A stretch of 64,000 nucleotides of DNA. Source: Cyanophora paradoxa. Taxonomy: Eukaryota; Glaucocystophyceae; Cyanophorales; Cyanophoraceae. The notes below the pieces were generated by a model. That model had not been told where the DNA came from. It made no database searches and saw nothing but the letters and a program-made list of their open reading frames with translations. Position 1 is the stretch's first letter. Each line of letters starts with the position of its first letter. The position numbers were made by a program, and so were the translations under genes. Positions 47,821-58,400 of the stretch are shown here, piece after piece. The DNA lies in assembly GCA_004431415.1 (NCBI GenBank), contig QPMI01000198.1:82740-146739 (forward strand). Reading direction: 5' to 3'.

Positions 47821-49852
47821 TCAAGGGGCGTCGGACTCGGATTTCGAGCCGTCGGCGTCCGAGGCCCCGGGCCCGGCCGCCTTGATGCGAAAGACGTTCT
47901 TCGGCATGCGAACGAGCGGCTCGCCCTTGCTGTCGACGAGCTTCTTCACGCGCTCATCGAGCCGCTTCTCGATCTCCTCGAGCGCCGCGTCGTCGGCGCG
48001 CTGCAGGTTGGGAGAAAGGCGACAAAGTCCGCCGGGCTGACGCCGTCGCCCACCACGCGCGCGAGGCCCGGGAGGCGCTGCAGGACGCGGGCGCAGGCGG
48101 CCAGGTCCGAGTAGGCCTTGGCGCACACCGAGCGCTCCTCCAGGCGGAGGCCGCAGGCCTCGAGGATGTGGTTGTAGCGCGGCTCGACGCGGTCCCGCCG
48201 AAAGTAGCCCCAGCTGCGGGGTTCCGCCCGTTGGCCTCGACGTAGCGCTCGTACGCCCGAGGATGCCCGTCGAGGCGAGGAGGAGGCAGCGGATCCGCTC
48301 CCGCCCGCGTGCTGGGCCCGCAGGAGGAGGGCCCGCCGCGCCGCGGGGTCCCCGTCGAGCTGGATCCCGACGAGGGCGGCGTCGACGCCGCGCCGCAGCC
48401 CCCGCTCGAGCTCACGGAGGGAGAGAGTCCCCTCGCTCCTCTCCGAGACCGCCTCTTCCCCTCGCCGCCCTCGCCGCCACCGCTGCCGCCGCCGCCGCCG
48501 CCGCCGCCCTCGTGCTCCGCGTCCGCATCCGAGCCCGAGTCCGACGTCCCCTCGCCGTCCCGATCGCGATCGGCCGCCTCGAGCTGGGTCTCGAACTCGG
48601 CCCGCTTCTGCTCCTCCCACTCGTTCATCGGCCCGTCTTCGCCGGCGGGCTCGCCTCCGCCTCCACCGCCGCCGCCCGCGCCGGGGGCCTCGGTCTCCTC
48701 GCCCTCGCCCTCGCCCTCGCCCGCGCCCTCCTCGTCGTCCTCCTCGTCAAAGTCCTCGCGCTTGCACGTGTAGGCGTCGTAGAGGATGCGCTGCAGCTTC
48801 TCGCTTTCCCACGGCGGCCGCCGCTCCGACGAGGCGGGGCGGCGCTGCCGCTTGGCCGGCGGGCCCTTGGGCGCCTCGATGGCCAGCGGCGGCTCCTCGT
48901 CCTCGAGCTCGTCCTTGTCCTGGGCGGCGGCGGGGGCCATGCGCCTCGCGCGCGTCGCCCGGGCCGCGGCTGCCGGCGCCGGCGCCGGAGCTCCCTTGGC
49001 CGCCGACGCCGAGCTCCCCTCGGCCGCCGTCGAGGCCTGCGAGGCCCCGGCGCGCCCCGAGCGGCGGGGCGTCGACGCGTTCGAGTCGGTCCCGCCCTTG
49101 TGCGCGGCCGCGGGCTGGGCGGCCGCGGGGGAGCCCGCGGCAGTAGGCTCCTGGGAGGCAGACTCGGCCGCTGGCGCCGCCTGTCCCCTGGACGAAGAGG
49201 GCCCCGCCCCGCCGCTCGTCGGGGCGCGCGGCGGCACGAGGCAAGCGCGGCGAGCTGGATCGCGCGCGAGACGCCCTCGGCAGCCGTCCAGGACTCGGGG
49301 CGCTCGGCCTCGTGGACAAAGGCGCGGTAGGCGAGGTAGCCGTCGACGCGCGACGAGGGGACGAGGTGGAGAGGGTCGGGTGCGGCTCGCTGCACGCATT
49401 CTGGAGCATGGGGCACTCGACCTCGCCCTCTTCGTCTCCGGCCGCGCCCGTGGGCGCCAGAACCTGCGCAGAAGGGGACGTCGAGGGGGGCGGGGGGTAC
49501 GGTGGGGGTATGGGCGCGGGGCTGGCACCTTGGGAACGCAGGCGAGGCACACGAGGCCGTGGCGCTGGAGCAGGTGGCCCGTCGGCTCGTCGTTGAGGTC
49601 GATCGCGCGGTCGAGGTCGCCCCCGCCGGCGAGCTCGGCGATGCTCCTGGCCAGGCATGCCGGCACGTACGCCGGCGGGAGGAGCCGCTCCGCAGCGCAG
49701 ACGCTGCACCGGGGGCGCACGTCGAGCTCCAGCCAGGCCGAGATGTACTTGGGGCGGGCGATCCGCACGGGCCGCGCGTCGATCGGCGGGGCCCCCGACG
49801 CTGCCTCCTCCTGGGAGGACGCCGCCTGCTTGCCCTTGGCCTTGGCCCCCAT
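47821..49852 (-). CDS. unknown acidic protein with N-terminal zinc-like motif (frames broken)
   Basis: The ATG is at 49852. The N-terminus reads KYISAWLELDVRPRCSVC, then HLLQRHGLVCLACVP, giving two CxxC pairs about 50 residues apart (a zinc-binding pattern). After a frame change comes SSRVDGYLAYRAFVHEAERP, then a long disordered Ala/Pro region and a very acidic stretch (EDFDEEDDEEGAG). The C-terminal part is ordered and helical (YSDLAACARVLQRLPGLARV, LEEIEKRLDERVKKLVDSKG) and ends at 47821. At least three frame changes occur. One is at the G3 run 48010-48012 (minus strand CCC), where one extra base rejoins VAFLPN and LQRADD. No intron signals sit at the breaks. The function is unknown. Confidence 0.5.
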
Positions 49853-50154
49853 CGAGACCGCGGGACCCGTGTTCCCGGTACCCTCCCCGCTCGAGTCGAG
49901 GGGGTACGCAGGCCCTTTCAATCCTGCACGCGGGAATGAGACGGACGGCGTGCGACCGTCGGACGTGCAGCCATTTATGAATTCGGGAGATGCACGCCCC
50001 TCTCGCTTTTCCTTGGTGCGCATGCGCACCTGCGAACCGCGCGGCAGCGTCCAACAGGCCCGCGTGCGCTCGGCCTCTAGATCTGTGCCCGTTAAGGCCG
50101 GTGCGCCTCGCGACTCGTTCTAGCGGCGGCAGGCTTGTACCCCCGTTCACTTCA

Positions 50155-50960
50155 CATGGACCCGAAATCGGCCGGGCTCTGGTCGGGGAGGGGGGGGGAA
50201 GGGGGGAGGGGGGGAAGCGCGGCTAGGTGCGGGTCTTGCAAGGCGTACCCGGCCCTCTCGACTTGCCGGATTTCGAGAGCGGTTTCCGAAGTGGCTCCGT
50301 ACCCCTGACCATACGGTACATAGACCTGGAATCGGCCGAGCTCTGGTCGGGGGAGCTCGAGTAGGGGGGGTAGAGGGTGAGGCCGCAAGGGTACCAGACG
50401 GACAAGGTCGCAAAAGACGCCGTTCCCCACACCCTCGGCAGAGCGACCAGAGCTCGGCCGATTTCAGGCCTAGAAAGAGGGGGCAGAACGATCTGTACCC
50501 CTCTTTCGCCGCCGACCAGAGCTCGGCCGATTTCAGGCCTAGAAAGGGGGGCAGAACGATCTGTACCCTTCTTTCGCCGCCGACCAGAGCTCGGCCGATC
50601 CCAGGTCTAGAAGAGGGGGACAGAACGATCTCGGCCTTTATCTTGAGGCTGTACCCCCCGATCGCGTGGTGCATCTAGACCGGGGATTGGCCGAGCTCTG
50701 GTCAGTGCACGTGGTGGGGGGGGAATTCAAAGGGGTTATATATAGAGGGGAAGGGTTGAAGGAAACCGGTATACCCCCCTCCCCTCCCCTCCCCTCCCCC
50801 TCCCCCCCCCAAGGCCCGCAGACTGCAGAAGATCCAACCAGAGCTCGGCCGATTTCGCGACCAAATATAAAGGGGGCAAGGTTAAGAGAGCGCGTCAAAG
50901 ACCACTACCCCTCAGAATCACCACAACTAGACCTGGAATCGGCCGAGCTCTGGTCAGCGG
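50155..50960. repeat. irregular array of ACCAGAGCTCGGCCGAT motifs in both orientations
   Basis: The motif appears about eight times (near 50165, 50330, 50440, 50516, 50582, 50684, 50838 and 50938), in direct and inverted orientation. Several copies sit in the longer unit GCTCGGCCGATTTCAGGCCT plus AGAAAG and GGGCAGAACGATCTGTACCC. It contains no credible coding frame. Confidence 0.8.
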
Positions 50961-50983
50961 GGGGAGAGGGGATCCCGCCCCCT

Positions 50984-52116
50984 AATCGGCCGAGCTCTGC
51001 GCAGGGACTGCTGCCGCCAGGGCTGCGCGGTGCCGGACGCTTCCTGATCCGTACCCCCGCCCGCTCCCCCCCCCTCCTCTTCCTCCCCCTGCACAGAGCT
51101 CGGCCGATCGCGGCTCTATGAGCGGCGGCGGCAGAGGTGCGTACCCCTCTCTGTCTACCTCGCCCCCTAATCGGCCGAGCTCTGCGCAGGGGGCCGCTGC
51201 CGCCGAGGGTAGGGCGATACCGGACGCTTCCTGATCCGTACCCCCGTCCGCTCCGCCCCTCTCCCCCTTGCCCCCCCTGCACAGAGCTCGGCCGATCGCG
51301 GCTCTATGAGCGGCGGCGGCAGCGGTGCGTACCCCTCTGTCCGTTTTTCGCCTCTCTCTCTCGTCCCGTAATCGGCCGAGCTCTGCGCAGGGGGCCGCTG
51401 CCGCCGAGGGTAGGGCGATACCGGACGCTTCCTGATCCGTACCCCCGTCCGCTCCGCCCCTCTCCCCCTTGCCCCCCCTGCACAGAGCTCGGCCGATCGC
51501 GGCTCTATGAGCGGCGGCGGCAGCGGTGCGTACCCCTCTGTCTGTTCTCGCCCTCGCTCTCGTCCCGTAATCGGCCGAGCTCTGCGCAGGGGGCCGCTGC
51601 CGCCGAGGGTAGGGCGATGCCGGACGCTTCCTGATCCGTACCCCGCCCGCTCCGCCCCTCTCCCCCTTGCCCCCCTTGCACAGAGCTCGGCCGATCGCGG
51701 CTCTATGAGCGGCGTCGGGAGAGTGCGTACCCCTCTGCTTAGTTCTCGCGCCCTTTGTCCCGTAAATCGGCCGAGCTCTGCGCAGGGGGCCGCTGCCGCC
51801 GAGGGTAGGGCGATGCCGGACGCTTCCTGATCCGTACCCCCGCCCGCTCCGCCCTCCCCCTCTTTCTCCCCCTGCACAGAGCTCGGCCGATAGCGGCTCT
51901 ATGATCGGCGGCCGCACAGGTGCGTACCCCTCTGCCTGTTCTCGCCCTCTCTCTCGCCCCGTAATCGGCCGAGCTCTGCGCAGGGGGCCGCTGCCGCCGA
52001 GGGTAGGGCGATACCGGACGCTCACCTTGATCCGTACCCCCGTCCGCTCCGCCCCCCCCCCCTTGCCCCCCTGCACAGAGCTCGGCCGATCGCGGCTCTA
52101 CGAGGCGACGGCGGCA
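50984..52116. repeat. tandem array of six ~197-bp units, each with an inverted motif pair
   Basis: Units start with AATCGGCCGAGCTCTGCGCA at 50984, 51169, 51370, 51569, 51765 and 51963, giving spacings of 185-201 bp. Each unit holds the inverse word CACAGAGCTCGGCCGAT about 110 bp downstream, so the pair could form a stem. Each unit also contains CCGGACGCTTCCTGATCCGT followed by ACCCC, then GTGCGTACCCCTCT. The open frames across the array are products of its regular length. Likely roles are a replication origin or iteron-like array, or a virus-type repeat. The last unit (51963) diverges at its 3' end. Confidence 0.9.
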
Positions 52117-52453
52117 GGGTTCGAAAATCCCCCAGGCACCTCGCAACCGCATGTCGATTGTTTGAAAGAGAAAAAAAACATTCTTGATCACGAAAATGCC
52201 CTCACGCGCGCTCTGGGGCCGGCGCCGGCGCCGCGCGCGCCAAACTGCAGCGACCCCACTCGAGAGCCCCGCGTGCATTGAGCCTGTACGTCCACTAGCT
52301 CGAGCTGGCTCCCACGGTTATGCGTAAAGCCGGAAACGAGAGCACGCGCGCGTGCGCGCGTCTCGGTTCGATTCTCAGTCCCACACCGCACATGTACACG
52401 TGCACAAAAAACTCCACGCACTTTTGATGCGCTCGGCACAATATACTCTCTGC

Positions 52454-53022
52454 TCACGAGATCGCCGACAGAACATTGCCGGCGGCGGCGCGAATCTTGC
52501 CGGTGCGGAGCATCGTGAGGAAAAGGGGGACCATCCCGAGGACGACGCGCTCGTACAGGTCCAGGTGCAAAATGTCGACTCCCTGGCACGACAGCAGCTC
52601 GAACCAGAGCTCCACGGGAAAGACGACGTACGCCAGATCTAGATCGGAGGAGGTGGCCAGCGGGCCCTGGGCGGCGCGTGCGCGCGGGGCCAAGATCGCG
52701 TCGACGCGGTCCGCAAAGGCGCGCCCGAGCACGTTCTCGAGTTGGACGAGACCCTCCGAATACTTTTTGGCGCTCGCCGCGAACAGGCCCGTCACGATGG
52801 GGAGGATGCGCTCCGCGGTCGGCCGGAGCGTCTGGAGCGCGTCGTCCGTCTCGCGCGCGGGACCTTGCCGCCCTTGGCCTTGGTCGCGAGGGCGACGATG
52901 TCGCTGTCGTAGAGGTTGCGGTCCTCGTCGTCGTAGTTGTAGTGGATAAAGTCGCTGACCAGCTCTCCCATGTCGATCAGGACGCTGCGACGAGGGTGCT
53001 GGCAGGGCTGGGCGGCGGCCAT
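52454..53022 (-). CDS. unknown small protein (one frame break)
   Basis: The ATG at 53022 begins MAAAQPCQHPRRSVLIDMGE, then DFIHYNYDDEDRNLYDSDIV and ALATKAKGGK. A frame change near 52860 leads to helical sequence (LFAASAKKYSEGLVQLENVL, DLDLAYVVFPVELWFELL, ERVVLGMVPLFLTML) that ends at 52454. About 190 residues would result. No introns or transmembrane signature were seen, although the C-terminal third is hydrophobic. I recognise no family. It lies between the tandem array and the F-box-like gene on the same strand. Confidence 0.45.
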
Positions 53023-53470
53023 ACTTGAGCTTGTTCTCGGTTCTTGACGATGTGAAAGAATGGCCGCATCGCGCACCTGCTCGTCGTTTTGGGAGACCAG
53101 AGGACCCTTTTGTTTGAATCGGGCCCCTCTACATTGCTGCGCTCAACCAACTCGGTGCGCCAGAGGGTACCCCTCGCCCCCACCCGCCGCCCCCCATGGC
53201 CAGCCCCGCTCACTTGGGGCCCCGCGGCCGTCCATCTGCCCTCGCCCGCCCCGGCCCCGCGCCCCCGGCCCACCGTGGCGCAAAGGAGCACGCAAAACAA
53301 ACTTGGATTAATCGCATGTACATGTGAACCACAGAAGACACTATATAGCTATCATAGTACTAGTATCGATATCGAACGAGAAGACTCTGAGAATCGGCGG
53401 CGCGGGAGAAAAACGCACACGAGAGTGCACGGTGCGCCGCTCAGCGCTAGCGGGTCACACGTGCAGCGTA
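53023..53470. other. spacer, no supported gene
   Basis: This holds a GAGGGTACCCCTCG palindrome near 53164, similar to GTACCCC words in the arrays, and an AT-richer stretch around 53325-53380. No coding exon was supported. Confidence 0.45.
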
Positions 53471-55281
53471 CTATACGGTAGGCTGCGAGTCGCCGGGGAA
53501 GAACGTGAGCGTGTAGTTGTGCCGTTCGCCTTCGACGGTGCAGTAGCGGTCGCGCAGCCACTCGCAGGTCGGCTTAAACGTGTTGTGCTGCAGATGGGTG
53601 CTGATCGACGCCGCAAACGGGCCGCCCTGACCCGTCAGCCTCCCGATCTCCGACCACTGGATGTACCGGACGACGCTGAACGGCGCGGGGGCGTCCTGGT
53701 CCTCTCCGAACGCGAGCGCCGCCACGCCGTGCAGTCCGACGGCTCCCAGCGGGCGGATGGAGCGCGCGTCCAGCAGGCCGCTGGCCACGGGTACCTCGAA
53801 ATACTCCAGGTCGCGGGCGTAGGGCGTCACGGAGACGAGAAAGGGGCGATCGACGCCGGTTCCTTCGAACTCGAACTGGCCGGCGGCCTGGTAGATGAAG
53901 TTCCAGTCGCCGACGGGCGTGACGCAGCCGTACGACTTGCCCTCGCAGGGCATGTGCAGCTCGATCATGGTGGGGCGACCAGCGCCGCTGCCAGCGAGGT
54001 AGTACATGTACATGGACGCGCTCCGGATGCTGCCCACGTTCCGAGCCGCGTGGAGGAGCCAGTTCTCGCCCAGACCGACGGCAAAGGCCTCTGCGGGCTC
54101 GGCGCCGCAGACGATCCACCAGCCCTGGCGCGCAGCGCCGCCCGAGAGCCGCACCGATGCGATGAACTCGACAAAGGCCTCCTCGCGGGCGGCGGGTTCG
54201 TCGACGCTGGAATCGTCCTCCATCATGTCGACTTCGTCCGCACCGCCCATCTCCATACCGCTGCGCAACACCTTGACCCGCACCAGCACGGCGTTGCCGC
54301 GCGCGTTCCACGTCAGGCTCGCGTCGCACTCGTGCAGGGGCACGTCGCTCCAGTCGCCGAGGGCCGAGGGGTCCCCGGAGCCGTCCACCTCGGCGAGCTC
54401 GTGGGAGAGCCGCGCGCGCGCCGCTGTCGAGTGCAGGGGGCCGGCGTCGGCCGCGGGCGCCGCGGCGGCGCCCTCTGCAGACTCGCCAGAGCCCACGAAG
54501 CGGACGAGGACGCGGCCGCCCGCGGAGCCGCCGTCGCCGGCGACGCTGCAGATCGCGACGCGCGAGGCGTCGGGAGAGGGGCGGCACGCCACCACGCCGG
54601 CGACCGCCGCGCCGACGTCGACGGTCGAGACGCCGCCGTCGGCGGACCAGACGAGCCAGCCGCGCTCGCCGCCGAGCACGATCGTCCCGTCGCCGGCAAT
54701 GGAGACGGAACCGCGAGCAAAGTCGCGGATGGGGAACCCGGCCGGGATCTGCAGGGCGTCGCCGAACCCGCCCGGCCCGTAGCGGACGATGGCGCCTCGC
54801 GGGGCGAGGTCCTCGGCCGCCGCCGCCGCCGCCGCCGGGGGAAGAGGATGCACACCCAGCGGCCCTCGCTCCCGGGCTCTGTCGGGAGGGCAAAGGTCGC
54901 GTCGAGGCCGCCGAGGCGCGACGGGATCGGGATCTCCGCCCCGCGACCGCGCCCCGCGATGAGACGGAGGCGGGCGCCGCGCGACGCGCCGGGCCCTCCG
55001 AGCAGCAGGGCGAGCGCGTCGTCGACGGCGAGGGCGTCGAACCAGCCGCTGGAGACGTCCGAGGTGCCGATCGCAAAGGAGCGGGACTGCTGGCACACGG
55101 TGAGCATCTTGAGGCGGTCCTCGCGCCCGAGGTAGTTCAGGATCGCCTCGGACAGGTCGGCCGGGAGGGATTCCATCCGTTTGCAGAACTCGCTCTCCGC
55201 GGCGCCGTGGACAAAGGGTTTCTCGACGAGGCGGGGCGCGCCGGCAGCGGTCATCGTGGCGAGGTTTGCGTTGGTGGCCAT
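53471..55281 (-). CDS. F-box-like protein with beta-propeller-like repeats
   Basis: The ATG is at 55281. Residues 35-70 fit an F-box (MESLPADLSEAILNYLGRED then VCQQSR), which would recruit a Skp1-type adaptor of an SCF ubiquitin ligase. The remainder is one long clean frame of beta-rich segments (SVSIAGDGTIVLGGERGWLV, RVAICSVAGDGGS, GNAVLVRVKVLRSGM, QGWWIVCGAEPAEAFAVG, DWNFIYQAAGQFEF) like a propeller. It ends ERHNYTLTFFPGDSQPTV at 53471. The only break is at the G5 run 54837-54841 (CCCCC on the coding strand), where one extra base rejoins CILFP and the Ala run. About 600 residues, intronless. F-box proteins are common in several giant-virus groups and in hosts, so the origin is open. Confidence 0.68.
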
Positions 55282-55489
55282 CGTCGCCGTAGAGTCCAGT
55301 TAATGTTCGTGACCTGCGAAAGAGGAGGAGAAGAGAGTGAGCGCAGCGGCGCGGGCGAGGCTTTTATCGACGCCGAGGCCCGATTCGAGCGAAAGAGCGG
55401 CGGGCAAAAAAAAACCAAGTCGGGAGAAAGCAAAAACGCAGCGGCGCGCTTTCAAAGGACTCGGCGAGGCCGCGCATCGAATTTCGCAT

Positions 55490-58400
55490 TCACGCAGGGG
55501 GAGCGGGGGTAGGTGCCGGGGCGGGGCGGGGGGGAAGGGCCAAGAGGGGTACGCCAAAGTGCTGAAAGGTGGAGCGGGGTACGAAGAGGAGCATCTTCGC
55601 CCCGCACGAGCGCGGCCCGCGGGCGACGCGCGGGCGCGCGAGGTCCTCGGGCAGGAGCCGCGCCGCGCCGTCCACGAAGAGGCTGATGCCCGAGGTGTCG
55701 GAGCCCGTGCGCGCCACGTCGATTCCGGACGAGGGAGCGTGCGGCGCTCCTGGGGAGGTCCCGCGCAAAGATCGACGTGTACGCAAACCCGACGCAGGGT
55801 CCGGCCCCTCCCGCCCCTCCACGATGGGGCACCACTCCGAGGCGCGCTGGGCGGGGCGCCGGCGGCCTCGGCGAGGCGGCAGAGGAGCCAGGTCGCGTCC
55901 TCGGTGGGGAGGGCGGGAGACTCCTCCGCGGCGGGGAAGCCGAGGCCATCCCGCGCCGCCCCGTCGTCCATCGCGAGGGCGGCGCGCGCCAGGTCCGCGC
56001 GCAGAGCGCCGCGACGTCGGGTCGGCGCCGGCGCCGAGGGCGGCGCGATCGGGGCGAGGGCCTCGGGGGCCTCGGAGGCGGCGGCGCGCGCCAGGACCTC
56101 TGCGTAGGGCGACGCGCGGGAGGCCCCGTCCCCTCCTCCTCCCCGTCGCCGGCCCCGCGCCAGCAGCGGGCGGCGTCCTCGCCGAGGACCGCGCGCGCCG
56201 CCTGCGAGAAGAAGACCGCCGAGTGCACGCCCGACTTGAGGAGCCGGAAGACGCGCTGCGCCGCGTCGCTCGGGCGGGGGCGGGCCCCCGCCTCTGCCGG
56301 CGCGCCCGGGGCGCCACCCTCGCCGCCCTCGCCGCCGCCGCCGCCCGCGCCCGCCGCCCGGAGCTTGGACTTTGGATCCTGGACGAGCGCGATCTGGAGG
56401 AGCGCACGCCGGCCGCCAGGAGCGCCCCGAGCGTCGCGTCGGGCGGGACGTCCCGCGGCCGTCCCGATCGCGCCCGTAGAGGCGCAGGCCGAGGAGGACG
56501 GTCTCGGGTCGAAGCAGTAGCGCGTGCGCTTGACGGTCCTGCGCGCGCCGCCCCGCACCACGCGCCGCGCGTCGGCCGCCGCGACGAGCACGCCGAGGCC
56601 CAGCTGCTCCGCGGCGTGGACGACGAGGTCGTGCAGGAGGCGCCGCGCGCAGTCCCCGATCGGGGAGGGGCGGCCCCCTTGTTGCGCTTCTCCGGGCGGA
56701 GGCACTCGAGCTGCAGAGCTCGGCGCACTGCCAGCGGAGGCGTCGGCGCGGTACGCGGCGATCGCGAGTAGGGATCGCGATCCGCTCCCACGCCGCGCGG
56801 CAGGCGTCCGCAAAGAGCCGCCCGAGGGGCCCGTCGGTAAAGATGCCACCCTCCTCGATCGCCTCGCCGAGCCCGCGCAGGCGCGCCGCGCCGCAGTCCT
56901 CCGGCCCCTCCCACGTCGCCCAGAAGAGGTAACGGAGGCCGCCGCGACGTCGCTCGCCGCCGCCGCCGCGCCGCCGCCGGGCGGGACGCGCGCGCCGAGC
57001 AGCTCAAAGAGCCGCAGGGCGCTCTCAAAGGGGCGGCGCCGCTCGCGGTGGTCCGGGAGGAGCGTCGCGCTCTCCTCGTCGGGGGCCGCCCCGAGGCGAG
57101 GTACGGGAGGGTGTCGAGGGCGAACCGCTTGGAGAGGCGGAAGATCTCCGCCGCGGGCTCTGCTCCGAGAGGCGGACCTCGGCGACGCCCACCTGCTCGG
57201 GCCGCAGCCCGAAGCGCGCGGCGGCCTTTTCGCGCTTCCAGGCGCGCCGCGCCGCGTCGGAGACCTCCACCGTGGACGTCCCGTACTCCATGGCCCCCGG
57301 ATCGCCTTGGCGCAGTCGTAGCCCAGCAGCCGCGGCGCGGCGACGATGGGGAGGAGCCGCTCGCGCGCCTCGACCTCGGCCGCCAGGGGACGGCAGAGTC
57401 CGAGTACCCCTCCGGCATCCAGGGAGGCCCCCCGCCGCCGGCGCCGCCGGCGCGCTCGGCCCGCGCGCGCGCCGCCCTTGGGCTTCTTCGGGGGCTGGGC
57501 AGGGGGTACACGTAGAGGCCCTCGTTGCCGAGCGAGCGGAGCTTCAGGTGAAACGCCAGCATGGGGCACGCGTGCGTCGCGTTCCGGAGCGCCGTGCGGA
57601 CGGCCCGCACGCGGAGGTAGTGCTCCTCGGTCGCCACGCGCCTCTCCGCGGGGAGCCGCTCGTTCCACGCGCGCACCGAGTCCACCAGCTCGCCGTAGAT
57701 CGCCCGCCAGTCGACGGGGGCGTGCAGGGGCCGCCCCTGCCGGTCGGGGAGGGGGCCTTGCGGGGAACCGGCAGAAGAAAAAGGCGTCGGGCCCGATCAC
57801 GTGACGGCGGCGGCGGACGAGCTGAAAGCCGGCGTTGACGTCGGCGGTCCGCCCCTCCTCGATGTAGGCGACAAAGTTGGCGGCGGCCCGCTGGAAAAGT
57901 CGGTGCCCTGGGCATCGCGTAGTTGGAAGCGTAGCAGAGGGCGGAGCAGACGTAGTCCGAGTCCGTCATCGTCTGCCTCGCGCGCCGGTCCGCGTCGGCG
58001 TACAGGAACTCGCAGCGGCGCCCGGAGAGCCGCATGTGGCGCCGCACGATGGACTCGATCTCCCAGAGGGCGCGCCGCGTCGAGCAGGCGATGTAGCCGA
58101 CCTCGCCGGCGAGGAGCTTGGCGGCGATCACGGCGGCGGCGTAGCGAATGTCGATGGCCGTCCAGCGCAGGCGCGCGTCGTTGCTGCCGCGCTTGAGGTA
58201 CGAGATGACGTCGCCCCCGGGCGGCGCGCGGCGTAGAGGGCGGCGTCCTCGTCCAGCAGGTCGGCGTCGGCGACGATCACGAGCGCCGGCGCCTCCAGCG
58301 CCCTGTCGAACCAGGCGACCGTCTGCGCGTGGTGCTCGGGCCCCTTGAACGGCCCGCCCGTCGTGAGGGTCGTGAGGGCCCGCGCCCCTCGTCGACGATG

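Noticed and set aside
50155-52116. CRISPR-like array
   Set aside because: Units are ~197 bp tandem copies without unique spacers of constant length, and the genome is eukaryotic.
50982-52281. Long open frames across the tandem array
   Set aside because: They arise because the unit contains few stop codons; the predicted peptides merely repeat the unit and both strands are open.
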